A stretch of 64,000 nt of DNA from Marchantia polymorpha subsp. ruderalis (GCA_037833965.1 AP031352.1:11016501-11080500); one strand, 5' to 3'. Positions 11,835-25,171 are shown, counted from the stretch's first letter. Program-made: numbers and translations. The notes: a model not told the origin generated them from the sequence alone.

Positions 11835-13826
11835 CTAAGATAACACGTTTCCAGAAAAGTTGGAGTAAGTCAAACGCTCAAGGTTGGCATAAGACGCAGG
11901 AATGCTGCCGACGAAATCGTTATTCGACATGTCGAGGAACTCCAGATACTTGAGCTTGCCGATCGAGCTCGGCAGTCGGCCCGAGAGGAAGTTATCGGAA
12001 AAGTCGATGCGCTTGGGGTAGAATCCGAAGCTCAGCACCTCGTCGGGGCCTATGCCGGCGAAGGAATCCGGCAGAGGCCCCCACAGCCGATTCTCCGACA
12101 GGTCGAGGTACAGACACCCGACCAGCGACAGTGAGCCGGTCAGGAACGACGCCGGCACCGGGCCATAGAAGCCGTTGTGGTGCAGGTCCAGCGCCATGAC
12201 CAGGCTGCCGCGGCTGTTGTTCTTGAAGGGGTCGCCGGGCAGCGACCGGGAGAAGCGGTTGTGAGAGACGTTGAGCTCGGTCATCTCCGCGAAGTTGAAG
12301 GCGGCGGGCGGCAGAGCGCCGTAGAACGAGTTGGCCGAGATGTCCAGCGCCCGGATGCTGGGCATCTTGAACAGCCATTGCGGGAAATTGCCGCAGAATC
12401 GGTTTCCGGCGAGCCGCAGCTCCGATATCCTGTACTGCAGGGCGAAGGGATCCGAGTAGTTCGCCGGCAGTCGCCCGGTCTCCGTCAAGTCGCTCAGCCG
12501 GTTATACGACAGGTCCACGCTGGCAATGGCCGCGTACTCCAGCGGGAAGCCGCCGGTGAACCGGTTATGATGCGCGACGAGCGTCGCCAAGTCCTTGCCC
12601 CGGTACGCGGGCAGCGGCCCGGAGAGCACGTTGTGCGACACGTCGATGACGAACCGGCCGAGGAACGGCTCGCCCCCGTCCGCCGGCGGGTCCGCCCGGA
12701 CGTTGACGAACGCGGGCGGGAGCGCGCCGCCGAGGCGGTTGTGGCTCAGGTCGACGGTGCAGAAGCGCCGCCGGCCCGAGCAGACGTTGCCGAGCTCGGG
12801 CGGGATTGCGCCATCGAGGTCGTTGTGGTCGAGCGCCAGCTCGCCGAGGCTCCTGGCGCCGCCCAGCGCTGCGGGGATCGGGCCCGAGATCCGATTGAGG
12901 CCGAGCTGCAGCTCGGCCAGCGATCCGATGCGGCCGAGCTCGCTGGGGATGGCGCCCGTCAATCTGTTGTTTCTGAGCCTGATGGCCACGATTTTGGCCA
13001 TCTGCGCCATCTCTCGGGGCACATCGTGATCCACCATGTTATTGCTCAGCTCCAGGTACTCGAGGCTCGACAGATTGCCCAGCGACCTGGGCAGCGGTCC
13101 GGTGATGAAGTTGTCGTCCAAGGACAGCGCTCTGATGCTGCTCAGCCCGCCGATGGTGGATGGAAGTGGGCCGGATAGCAGATTTCTGATCAGTGTTAGA
13201 CCTTCGAGCTTGGTCAGTCTGTCGATGCAATCGGGAATCCGCCCCGTGAGCGAGTTCTGCTGCAAGCTCAATTGCACGAGCTTCGTCAGGTTGCAGATCG
13301 CCGCGGGGATCGGGCCCGTCAATCCCGTCTTCGGATCGTCGAGCAATCCATTGACGTTGATGTTCAGCTGCTCGAGGTTCGTGAGCTTGGCGATGTCGGA
13401 CGGAATGGGTCCGTTGATGCCGCAGTTGTAGAGAGCCAAGGATTTGAGACTTGTTCGGTCTGTGAAAGCTTTGGGCAACGGAGCGTTGATTGGCACCTCG
13501 TTGAACGTGATGGCCTTGAGTGCGGTGAGATTGGCCACTGCTTCCTGCCATAGGCCTGGTTTTGCCGGATTGGGAATCACATTGCCCACCATCAAGCCGT
13601 CCACGCGGTCTGGCCACTGACAAGTGATGCCTCTCCACGAGCAGCAGTTGGCAGATTCGGCCGTCCAGCCCCGGAACGAGTCCGTGTTGCCTGGGCCCAG
13701 CACAAAGCCCTCCTTGAATTTCAGCAATGCCCGCTTATCAGCCTCGCGGCATTGTGCACCGGATCAGCTTACAAATCCCGCAATGAGCAGACCAACGACC
13801 AGAGCGAGCCTCGCCCAGCTCCTCAT
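11835..13826 (-). CDS. LRR receptor-like/secreted LRR protein, interrupted by an in-frame TGA (probable nonsense allele or pseudogene)
   Basis: Extracellular leucine-rich-repeat protein of the plant receptor-like family, in one exon read from ATG at 13826 to TAG at 11835. Codons 1-20 encode a good signal peptide (MRSWARLALVVG then a hydrophobic stretch). Codon 21 is TGA (13766-13764). Codons 22 on, in the same frame, give the LRR N-cap with C26, the CREADKRALLKFK motif and the paired-Cys CCSWRGITC motif (about 61-69). About twenty LRRs of the GxIPxxLxxLxxL plant type follow. The frame then ends after SGNVLS without a C-terminal cysteine cap, transmembrane segment or kinase, so it is short for a receptor. 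The GT-AG introns I tried around the TGA would be far too short and would delete the N-cap. GC content is far above the flanks. Reading from an internal codon would lose the signal peptide. The family call is firm; whether a protein is made is open. Confidence 0.8.
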
Positions 13827-16800
13827 TTCGATCGACGGGATGAAAGAATTCGCAATTCTCAAGTCACGAGTCAATCAACTTCTCAGCCTCTCAAGCACCC
13901 ATGACAGTATAATTCAGAGCTTGCAAGAAGTTCAGACGGTCTTGCATTGAATCGACTGAAATCCTCGAACGAACGCCCTGGAAAGCAAATGTCGATTTCT
14001 GCAGTCTAAGCTGCAGTGAATGACTTGAAGGGGCTGATTCTTGTGACGCAGCCCTTCGTCACTCTTTATAAGGTGATGAAGAAGCTGGAGTCTGACCCTT
14101 TCAACCGGACGTGTATCGACTCGATGGGATTGCTGACCAAGCTGGGATTGAACAGCGGATTGAGAATTTGGTAGATCAGCGAGAGTCCGAAGGGGCATTT
14201 GCTTTCATACATTTGGGCCTGAATCGGATAAGGAGGTCCAATGCAACATGCAGGTCATGGTGCGAATCAAAACAGGCGAGGTCCAGTGGGCCGGGAAGAG
14301 AAGACGTGCCTCGTCATCATCAGCAGCCGAAAGCTGCGCTCGGTGGAATTTTGACATTTGGTAGCAAAGTCAGTGAGTTTGGGGTCAATGCAAACACGCC
14401 CTTCAATAATGGGACGAGCCTGGCGCTCAGCTCTTCACGGATCTACTGACCTCATTGGCACATTGGCACATTGAACGTCGGTATCTGTGAAAGGTTTTGC
14501 ATCATGAACGTGACGGATCAAACATTGAACTCTTCTGTGACCAGGAAGATGGAGAACATGTTGTCTCCTGACCTTGTCATTGAGCCATCCACCGAGTCCA
14601 GTGCAGTACAAGAATCGATATGGTTGTCCATGACTCGAGTTCCTGAAGCATTTTGATCAAAGTTTAGAAGAAAGGGCGGCGAGAAGTCCATGGACATGTC
14701 GCATGCAGCAAGCCAGTCCAAGTATAGATCCTGTACAGCACGCAGTACCAAAATCGGCCTGCGTGAGGAGGAGTGAGATCAGGCTATCCTCAAATTCCGT
14801 ACATCGTGGAACTCTTGGAATGATGCTGCGCTGACGTTCACCATGCACAGTATGGCGTGTGCCTCATTCCCTCATGCAAAAGGATCTGGCAACAGCCTCA
14901 ATCCAACAAGCTGCTCAGAGAGAAGTACAACGACTGAGCTGCAAAACATCCATTCTCTCCGACTTGATTATACTTTTCTTGGATACCAATTCAGCATTCT
15001 TCTGTTTGTCCACGACGATTCCTGTGCAAATTACATGTTGGAACTGGAACTGGGTGCAAGATGAGGTACACCACATTGCTGCGGCGGCTACGAGCAGCTA
15101 CAATTGTCCGGCTGCATGCATGCCTTCAAATCACCACCGATATATTTCGCAGACCCGAATGAGAAGCCTCCGTGCGCTCCCAAGCGAGGGCAATAAGAAT
15201 TGACGATCCACCATTCGAGAAGTTAGCAACCCAATCGTGACGATGCTCATAGTAAAGAGTAGGAGGTCTTATGATCGACGGCTCTAATCATGTGCCTCGT
15301 GACGTTGTGATTCATGTCGAGTACAGGTTGTGAAAGTCTTGGTATTATTTCCTTCGATGCGATGGATACTCTCGTGGGATATACGTCTTCGGTACATCAT
15401 AACTTCACGAGGAGGACGGTTGTTGAATAAAAGCTTAGATCAGTTGCCAAAGACTGCAGAGGACTCGTTATCTCATACAGCTGGAAGTGGATGGCCGGCT
15501 CTACGTCGTGAGAATTGAAATCCAGGCTGCAGGGCTCACGATGGCCACCAAGTGATTCACACCGCACGATCATATGCCATGCACACAACTCGGTCCATTC
15601 TTCTGAACTCCGAGAGGAAAAGCTCTCCCCATTGCGTGACTCTTTTCTCCGACAGGGTCGTCGTCTGAAGCACTCTGTTTGATTGAACCTGTGCAGCTCG
15701 GTTCAGGACGCTTAGGACGAACTTATTCAGCTGCACAAGCATAAGTTACACCACAACCTAAATCTAGAACCTCCGCTTTCGTTTTAACTTCTGCACTTGG
15801 ACATTGTTCTGTCCTCTCAGTAGCCCACAGTCACATACTCAGCACTGTGAACCGGCACACGTGCACCTTTCACGCTTATTGTTAATTTTTAAGCCCTTAA
15901 TTGGAAGTAGGTAAGTAAAAATATACTTACTTTGCTAGTGGCCATATCAAGTTTAGTTAAGGGTTCACAAGAAACATTAAAGTACAAATAAATTGCCTCT
16001 CGAGTCCATTCGATGCATGCAGCAAGCCACAGTTATAATGATCTCATAATATTTTGGCGTTTTATATTTACCTATGACTCCACATCTCAATAGCTGTATG
16101 AAGAGCTACGCAACCAGGAACGCATTTTCAGTTCCATGCTAGTGCAATTAGATAGCGAACCCATCATTCTGATGGCAGGGTAGGGGCACGCGCACGAGCT
16201 GCAGTGATAACAATGACAAAAGTGGGTTGATTTACAATCGGAAGCGTTCAAGGTGATGGGTGTTAGAAGCCCATTGACGTATCTCAGTTGTTGCTCTCAA
16301 TATTAAGAACAATGGCTAAACTCTAAGTAGTGAGTTGTTACTTGTCGATCAATCTTTCCATACAATCTTTTGTGGCAATCCTAGCAGTCAAAATTGTCAT
16401 CGTAGATCTCCAACCTTCCTTCCATCTCCGCTGTTAATGGGTCGAGAGAGTCTGTCCAGCAGTGGATGAGAACCAGCCTGCAGCTGCATTTCTGCGGATA
16501 CATACTCCTTCCAAATCAAATACAGCTCGCAGAAATATGCTCGGACCATTTGACAGCACACCAGGACCTGATATGAACTGATGGAAGTCCTCTGTAGCCT
16601 GACGAGAAGGTGAATGTATGTGTAGTGCTGAAGCAAACTGAAGAGGCAGATTTGTCAATGTGGGAACCTCGGAAGAACGATTCAATTGGAACTTGGGTGA
16701 GAGGCCACACTGCCTTAACAGATTTAACAATATCCAACTCAATCCAGCATCATTCACCTGCTCATACTGACAACCAAATTCTTCTTCTATTCGACGGATA

Positions 16801-16861
16801 TTTCTCCCTTAGATACCAGAAGAGAAAATCCGCACCGATCCAATCTGCAGCAGACGGAGCA
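13827..16861. other. Intergenic DNA with no intact gene
   Basis: Medium GC content and many short frames on both strands, none with a recognisable domain. The minus-strand frames at 16397-16757 look like random translation. The first 200-300 bases upstream of 13826 probably hold the LRR gene promoter, but no motif stands out. Confidence 0.5.
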
Positions 16862-17128
16862 CTATGAACACAGCGCAGCTCGTGCCTGACTTGCCAAGGC
16901 CGATCGGGCGGCCGGAGCATTCGCCGGAACGTCGAAATTCCGAAGCTGACGATTGAATTTAGGATCTTCGAGCACCTTCTGAAATTTTATCTCCTGGAAG
17001 CACAAAAACACTCGGAGCCCCGGGAAAAACAGCCATTTCCAGAGCATGTCGAGGTCCAACAGATCAGTCGAAACGTCTTGGATGAAGTCCTCCGTTCCGT
17101 TTCTCCTGAAAGAGTACTCATACCGCAA
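16862..17128 (-). other. Unrecognised ORF, possible exon or gene remnant, 88 codons
   Basis: The frame contains DLLDLDMLWKWLFFPG and EIKFQKVLEDPKFNRQLRNF, and ends in an Ala-rich tail at a stop codon. A CTTTCAG acceptor-like site lies near its 5' end (about 17105-17111), so it could be a terminal exon. I do not recognise a family and find no matching upstream exon. It may be chance or a decayed gene. Confidence 0.25.
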
Positions 17129-18560
17129 CTTTCAGGTGTGCTTTCGTGTCGAGCTCCCTTCCTACCAGGCACTGCACAGCCTTTCTGCGGCTCAGAGGTC
17201 TGGATGGATTACGCTTCGGGTTCAAATCTTGCATAGGTTCATCGACCTCAGTCGAATTCGGAGAGCAGCTTTCAGTGGTCGCGTCACAGGCTAAACCCCG
17301 CTGGCAGTTTCTCAACATGTTCCTGGTGATAATGATCGGAGCTGACTGAACATATTCAGTCTGAGCACCAGTATGCAGCAAATCAATCAAGCATTCGCAT
17401 CACTCACCCTGTCGAAGCCAATGTACATTGTACAGTCCGATCATATCACATGTATGATATTCGTGATCTATCTAAAGTCATCGCCTACGGGCAGCATTTG
17501 TGGGTGAATCAATATTTGGACATGGAGGAATACGTGTAGATCACTTTTACACGAATCCTCCGTTCCGTTCTGCTTGATCGATGCTGCCATACATCATGTG
17601 TTTTAATTGGCGTGGTTACCGATCGGTAATTGAGTGTGAAGATGACTCGGGGCCCAAGATCAGCTCGATGCTGCTGAGGTCGCTGCTTCAGATGCTAAAG
17701 GTCTGTCGTATGGAGGGAAGAACCTTGTATTCCAGTTCGTTGCCAATGTAAGTTTCCCCGGCACTCTCGATGCCAGTCTCGACGATGGCGTCCTTCAGAA
17801 CTTACAGCTCACTGTCGCCAAGGACTCAGCGAAGCTCATCCACTTGCGAGAATGACCATATCATTCAGATCAGGGTATAATTCTTCCCACAAGAACGGTG
17901 TCATTCAAGCGTGGACACATACTTGCTCATAAGTCCGGATCAAACTCACGAGCTTTTCCGACTGATGATGGATCAGTATCTAACCATATGCTCAATACTT
18001 CTGGGTCCGAATCTTCGGATAAGCATGGTTCAGGGCGTGGAAGAGATGAACACGTGGTCTTCTCGATCATAACGTGGTCTGCCATGCTTGTACTTGGTAC
18101 GTACTAACAGTCATGATCGATCGATCGATCTGTCTGCTTCGAGTGATCCTCAAGTCTGTAGGAGAGAGTGAGCGAAATAGCTCGTGGACGACGATTCCTT
18201 CCCGTACACCGCGAGGTACATCGATTGCCGCCGTTGCATCAGGAATCGAATCAATGCGGAATGACATGCCTTGATTTTTTTCGCCGTGGGTTTCAAGAGC
18301 AACTGAGCGTACCGAGTACGAATTGTAAGCGCAGCAGGTACAGAAAGTGGCCGGCGCCTTTGGGATTTGTGCGGTGAGCCGTCACAGAGCGCTCACAGCC
18401 ATGAAAGCCGTCGAAGGAGGACGTGCAGGCGAAGATCACCACACTCATCTGATTCTCTCGCACATCGGACAGGTTCGTAGTTGCATGCACACAAGTTTGG
18501 ACACATTACGACGCAGTCTTAGAATCTCAAATGCGCTTGAATTATACGGTGTTTAGAAAA
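17129..18560. other. Intergenic DNA, one short coding-like patch
   Basis: At about 17650-17855 on the + strand an ATG-less frame of about 68 codons reads as plausible protein (includes GGKNLVFQFVANVSFPG) and ends in TGA. No family is recognised. A short (GATC)n run lies at about 18115-18130. Nothing else is supportable. Confidence 0.4.
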
Positions 18561-20960
18561 CATAATACAATTGAAAACTCAGATTCATTTGGGTAAACTG
18601 TCAATTTAATTACAAAGTGATATTCTAAAAATTATACCAAGTTTTCGAATCACAATCATGAATTTGATAAAATGTTGATTAATGAGTTTAAAATATAATG
18701 CTTTCAATCTTATAGGTTGTTACATGATTATATATATAATGAAAGTATTATGCTTATTTTGATAAGAACTTATGAAATTTAGATTTTTTTTTTTAAAGAT
18801 CAATATTTAAAAAATTAAATAATCATGAAATTTTTTATATAGATAAAAAATTCTTAAAAATCAATATGAGCTAATTCTGTAAACCCAAAAGTTATCAGAC
18901 CCACTCTTATTACATATTATATCATGTAAAATAATATGATATCCATAAAATATGAAAATTCAATTTAATTCAAGTAATTATTATAGAATAAAAAATTTGG
19001 TTTATTTTTATCTAATTTTAAAATTTTATTCCGTTAATATAAAAATATTCTATGAGATAAATTAATTATGGTATAATAAATATAAAATGGTATAATATAA
19101 TTATTGTTCAAAATATTTTATGCCAAACTTATATACTATGAAATATATTTTGAATTGATTAAGGAGTTGTAAAACGAAGTGTTTTTTTAACAATTTTGGT
19201 AATAAATCTTCTAGTTTTCTTCACATCAAACTATTTTGTTTAGAAAGATTTATTAATATTTCATTTAGTATAAACCAGAATAAAGAAAATAGACATGAAT
19301 CATCAAATGTAGTATTTTTATAATTTACAATATTCCTTTATTATAAATACATCATTTTATTTATTTAAATTGTGAGTGAACTGATTTTATAATTAATTGC
19401 TTGTTCAATCATATATGATATTTCAAAATCCTTTAATCTTATACAATATTATATTGCAATTTAATTATGTCATATCAATCATATGATTTTAATAAGATTA
19501 GATTTACCTAAGATACTACTAACATGGTTCACACAATCGAATCAAATACAAAGCTATTTGATGATATTGCAACTATCAAATTTGCCTCGACTATCATTTT
19601 TAAAAGTATAATCAATCACTGGAGTTCACTCTTGTGTCTACTTGAAGGATTTGTTGAAGTTGTTGTTTAAGAAGTTGTTTTGAAATTAACGTGATATGAT
19701 TAAACAAAATTAAAGTAGTACATATGTTTGTGATGTTGCATATTAAAAGTATGTATGATAACTCAATAAAGATGCTAACTCTCTAACATCTTCATTGGGT
19801 ATCAATAAATTGAACATATATAGTTGTGCTCGATTGGACACTTGCAATGTTAATATGCTAAAAAGAAGATGGAAAAAGTAGAGGGTTTGAAATCCATTCT
19901 TTCTTTCTGGATTTGCATATGTGACAATTTGATATGTAGGTACTGTAAAATACCATTGCCTTCTTAAAGATTAGAAAAGTGAATATTGTGGAGTAAATTG
20001 ATTGAAGCTGTGTTCATGGATGGTGCTATTACAGCCTTTGAGCAAGCGGGTCATCACCAACTGCAAAGGTAGCATGATCATCATCGACCCATGCTCTAAA
20101 GTGAATATATTAAGTATGCACAATAGAGTTTACAAAACCATGGAAAAAGTGTTTTGATAATTAGAATAATTAATATTAACATTTCTTCCTTCACTCACAG
20201 GCACATGCTTACTTGCCATGAACAATTTTCAATGAAGCAAAAAAATTATGTAATGGAGATGAATTGAGCTTGAGACGACAACATATTGAAATTCAAGGTA
20301 AATTATATCATGTGTTTCCTGTTGTGGAAACTAACATTTTAAATTTAGATTTTATTTTTTAATTTCAAAGAATTAGTATTAAGTAATGCTTTTAATTAAC
20401 TGCATCAAAATGTTCACGCCTGAGAGGTCTTATTGTTATATAAAGTCAAGAAACCTAGTTCCCCAGATATGTAATGTGCTGATTTTCTGCTATATTTATG
20501 GAGTGAGCTTTCTTGATATTGCAAAGATTTTGAATTTTTGATTTTTTTTTGATTTTTTTTTGAGATTTTCAGAACTTATCAAAAATTTAGTTTATTTCAG
20601 ATATGTTTGAAACAATCAGATCATTATTACATTTTTTCTTGATGATTTAAAGATTTTCTTATAAAGGAAATGTGCTAATTTTTTTTACAAAGATGCTTGG
20701 ATGAGTTATAGCTAAGTTTTTACAAATATCATTTTATTAGAAGTACTTTTTCTTTGCAACTTCAGCACTAAAGTAGAACTTACGGATTAGATTCATACAC
20801 CAAACTAGTTTTATAATATTTCTGATTGCATGAATTATGACTTTGAATTTGATATGTGCATGTCTATAACCATTAGAGCATGACAATAAAATATACTCAA
20901 ATACACACATGCATACATAAATGTAATCATGCATAAACGTGTTCAGTATTATTATTTGAG
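18561..20960. other. AT-rich block without genes
   Basis: Very AT-rich DNA with long A/T runs and no frame above about 65 codons. It resembles the blocks at about 36.1-37.4 kb and 58.8-60.9 kb. Probably ancient, heavily mutated repeats; no end structures are visible. Confidence 0.55.
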
Positions 20961-23765
20961 AATGTAATAGTTTTTATCACCTTTTGAAGATCGGTAAATG
21001 GATATCAGATCTTCTATTAAGTATTAAGACTAGAATTTCAGTTCTATTCAGTAATGATATATGTGATTGATTTGCCTGATGTAATGTCCATGTTGGAACT
21101 GAAGCTCTAAGCCATGTACTGAATTCTAAATCATTTTGTAACAATGATGTCAACACATTTACAGTAGATTGATCGAGTTCGGAAGTTCCTGAGTATGCAA
21201 ATTTTGGAAAGATTTCGTGGAAAAAATTCATGCATATTTCTCTCCACTGATACTGTACTCGCAAATATAATTGGACACACTGATTTTAAAGCAAATTCTG
21301 CAATAGGAAAAAAAAACCATGCATATACCATACACTTGCATTATCCTATTGGGTATGTACAGTCTTCAACTGGTCATGTAGTCAACTAGTGGACGAGACC
21401 ACTCGATAGTTCACACCAATGTCATATACACTTTTTCCATAGTCAATCACAACTCAATACTAATAGACCTCCAGCAGGAAATCCTCATTTCAGCCTCAAA
21501 TTTCATGCTCACTGTCTCATTTCTCAGCCAAATTTCCATTCAAACACTACGCCAACCCATTTATTGTGTGTATGACACTCGGCCCGCTTCTAGTTGTATC
21601 ACTTTGTGAAAGGAAAGAGAGCTCGTCGTAGCTTCTCGAGCCATGTTATGGACCTGTGTTCCATTCCACATCTTGATCTCTTGGTTGTACGACTGCTGTC
21701 AAGTTCCACTTATTGGAATGGTTGGAATGGCCTAGATGGATGCATTCATTGAGGATATTCGATTTTCTTAAAGTCTGAATCCCAACAATCGTTAAAAAAC
21801 ACGTGCAAATGCAGTTGCTAGGTTTATTAAAATTTATGAAGGTTATATATCGAATTATCAGAAGTTTGAGTACGGTAGGTTGAGAGTCTATTCATGAATG
21901 CATCCTTATAGAGTTTATTTCAATGGAGAGGAATTTCAAGTAGAAACTTGTCTGTTAAACTTCGGAAGTAAGGGCTCACTTGAACCAATTTAAAAATTAC
22001 AATATTGCACTTGTCCTAATAACGACACCGAGGTTTGTACTTCTCCACTGTAAACAGCAATCGGTATTGCAATTAGAGAGACTCAGCTGGACTGGACTCT
22101 CGTCTTCATCCATCATTGGAAACTTCCGCCTCTGGCATTCACTATTTGCAAATGATTCCCGTACCTTATAATTTCGTCAGAGCGTTCAAAGAGGACACAA
22201 GTTCAATCAATGAAAAGCATTTTACGGAGCCACCAGAGAACTTCTCTTTGACGAATAACTCGCAGACATCAGTCGCTGTACTAGCCAACGTGCTCCCAGT
22301 CAGCAACTTCGGCCACAGGAAACATATCTAAGTTTTGTAATATCATAAAGACGGCAATAACATTTGGAAACTTTCTGGTGCTCCACGCATCGAGTTTCCT
22401 CTGCAGAACAGTCGTCTCACGGGCTTTCAAGGTTTCGTTATTGCACTGAGCACTGAAACGTGGAATGGATCATATGCTTTCTCCGCATGTCAGCCAGAGC
22501 ATGCGACTGAATAGTCCTCCATATATATACATATATGAAAAAGTCTATCCGCTGTCCATGAAATTGGCTACAAAATATATTATTATTCTGTGATCGTTAT
22601 GCCAAACACTCACGCACACTTCCTTGATTCCAAGTGAGCCGTAAACTATACTGAAATAAATTCTCGATGGTGAAGCTCGGCGTTCAAGGCTACCAATTTT
22701 TGTGCAATCGACAAATGCCCGAAACTAGTCAAATGATATCTCGGCGGTTATGTTCGGCGTTCGAGGCTAGAGTTCGGTGCGCATCTTACACAGCTGCTCG
22801 ATGTTTATTATAAGAATCCAGTATTACAGCCAAGAGTATGGAAACCTGCTGAAACCTTAAGTCTTATAGTGATGAAACTGAGAGGGTGGGGTTCGGGTTA
22901 AACCCTGAACCTTTTAGCGAAGCTCCAATGTCACCACAATGTTAAATATGTACCTTTATAATTAAGATACAGGTATATTTATCCATATAATAGGTTTCAA
23001 TAAAATAGTACTCGAAGAACCATCATTATTAGTAATATCCTGTCATCCTACACCAACTGCCCTGACCCGAGTATACTGTAGTGGAAGGAACGCATACAAT
23101 GTGATACATCCGCATCGGAGTAAAACAGCAAACATCAAGACTCTAAGGCACACCTGTACCTTGTATTCCCAATGAAAAATGGAGTATATGGACCACTCAT
23201 TTATTGTGATATTACATTATAGTATATTTACAATACAATAATGCTTAATCCATGGAGTATTATCTCTATAAGGAAGGTCGATGGTGAGAGAGCAGCTCAA
23301 AGGCTAATGGATTTAGACGCAAGGGCCTGAGGCATTACGACGTTACGAGGATCTGTACAAGAGTCACGTGGCGGACCTAGCAACCAAAACTATGTAACGG
23401 ACGGAGACCGGCGTTACGCTACGTGTTGTCTCGTTTCATTTCTTGGTCTTGGTCTTGGTCTTCAGGGAGAGCGTCGTTTCATTTTGAGCGCCAGTTCTAT
23501 CTTCGATCACACCTTTCAAGGGCTTTCGAATTCCAGTCATGACTTTACCTCGTATTTGACTCGTCATTTTTATTTAGACTGTTATTTTAACGGCGTTAGT
23601 TATCCCTCAGTTATCACTCAGCCTACTATATTATAGAGAACAGAGCTATGTGATCTTCTCGCCCAGTTTGCTCGTTGCCCTCTGTGGCTGCCGGAGTGTA
23701 CGACGATGCGCTTGTGGTCGGGTGTCATGTCGTGGGGGCCTGGTGGTGCTCTCGTAGGGTTTGCA
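20961..23765. other. Intergenic DNA, nothing identified
   Basis: Short frames at 20977-21389 and 21980-22331 lack recognisable domains. A TTGGTC triplication occurs at about 23443-23460. No RNA gene seen. Confidence 0.5.
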
Positions 23766-24160
23766 GCGCTGTGATTCAAGCGACGAAATTCGGAAAGACG
23801 AAGAAATCCGACAAAATCACTAATCCCGGCCCTGGAACGTAAATGGGTCGGACGCCAGCATCGGACGGCGGCCCTGTGACGACATACTGCTGAAAATCCC
23901 GCATAGGACGACATCCCTGTGACGACAATCTGCCGGACGCACACATCTGACGGCGGACCTCGCACGATGAACGACCGTACATCCGATGCGGACGTCCGCA
24001 TACGAGATTTCCGGCATTTTTTCGTCCCAGGGCCGCCGTCCGATGCGGACGTCCGGCCGATCGGCGTTCCAGGGCCGGGATTAGGAATTTTCTCGGATTT
24101 CTCGGTCTTTGCGAATTTGGTCGCTTAAACGTACTCGTCTAACAGATCCAATCACAGCGC
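23766..24160. mobile_element. GC-rich foldback (long inverted repeat) element, about 395 bp
   Basis: The left arm (about 23766-23912) and right arm (about 23996-24160) are reverse complements over most of their length. The outermost 11 bp match exactly (GCGCTGTGATT at 23766-23776 against its complement at 24150-24160). The shared core carries CTAATCCCGGCCCTGGAACG and CATCGGACGGCGGCCCTG. The right arm has about 22 extra bases near its end. There is no internal coding sequence, and GC content is far above the flanks. It fits a MITE or foldback-type non-autonomous DNA transposon; I could not prove a target-site duplication. Confidence 0.6.
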
Positions 24161-24803
24161 GCTGTGATTAGTCAGAAATATCCCTATGTTTACTACAGTA
24201 GTGTGATATAATCTTCGCGCTCATAATACCGATAAATTATTATTTTTTATAAATTCACCCAAACTAAGGAACACGAACCAAAAGCACGGGCTCGATATAA
24301 GCGATGTATGTCAACTGACCTTTGTGTGATATGAACTAAATACAATTTAAGGTACAGTATAGTGACAACAGACTGGACTCCTTAGGACAACACATTCCAT
24401 ATCCACCTGCCACTATTATTACAGTCTTAGCCGCAGAGGTGTTCATATGATTGTGTATGCTTCTGCTGTTCTCAAAATCATGCGAAAGATTCCGCATCTA
24501 ATAATAAATATTTTCAATAATCACTATAAGATGAAACTTGAGGAAGAGGGAAAATCGATTAGTCTAGGGTGCATATGACCCAGAAATTGTAGGTTTATAT
24601 TTATTTTTTTCTGGCCATAGTTATTGTCCACTTGGGCCCCGGTTCTCGTGAACTGTGAGCTCAGACTGCGTAAATCGTTGCGCAGTCCAGGAATGAGTCG
24701 CGGTAGTCGATGAGCTCCCGACTGTCCAATCGGATGCAGTGATGCACTTTGGTGGGCACTTTTGGCGAACCTCGTCGATAGGTCACTGCAGTCAGTCAAG
24801 TAA
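24161..24803. other. Intergenic DNA, nothing identified
   Basis: AT-rich at first, rising in GC content toward 24.6 kb. No supported feature. Confidence 0.5.
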
Positions 24804-25171
24804 GAGCAGCTCAAGCACGACCTCGTCGAGCTCCCTGACAGTGACAGTTTGCACGAAGCTCATACCTTCGACGCCTTCGTGGACATCGCTTTTTGGGCTC
24901 AGATCCATGACTGCAAGATGTTTGCAGCTCGATTTGAGCTGCAATCCAGAAGAAGAGAATTATGAATACATCCTGCCATTTATAGGACCGCATCATTCGT
25001 AAGCTCGCTCGCAAATCGAGCCAGACTGCACTGACTGTTGTGTGAGTAGTACACATGCCTTTCAATAGCGATCATCTTGTTGTGTACATTGTGAATGATC
25101 GCCCCGACATCGTTGTTAACATGAAGCTAGTTCTGAGGAGATATTCAACAGCCTTGTGGCGTGCTCGGTGA
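24804..25171 (+). pseudogene. Possible decayed BTB/POZ-domain gene
   Basis: Two coding-like patches lie in order on the + strand. 24804-24965 reads DAFVDIAFWAQIHDCKM followed by FAAR and ends in TGA. About 25056-25171 reads RPDIVVNMKLVLRRYSTALW and ends in TGA. They resemble the DVTFW...IHAHKMVLAAR and RPDVV..VLRYIYT segments of a BTB domain. Stops and frame changes break them and there is no start. This is similarity judged by eye, so it is tentative. Confidence 0.3.

Noticed and set aside
12177-13178. Long + strand frame (333 codons) opposite the LRR gene
   Set aside because: It is the antisense shadow of a GC-rich LRR coding sequence, with Arg/Gln/Gly-rich composition and no domain.
13716-13772. 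GTAAGC donor that could splice out the LRR TGA
   Set aside because: The AG acceptors I could place would make introns under about 60 nt and remove the conserved N-cap.
18115-18130. GATC repeat as a functional site
   Set aside because: Short simple repeat without context.
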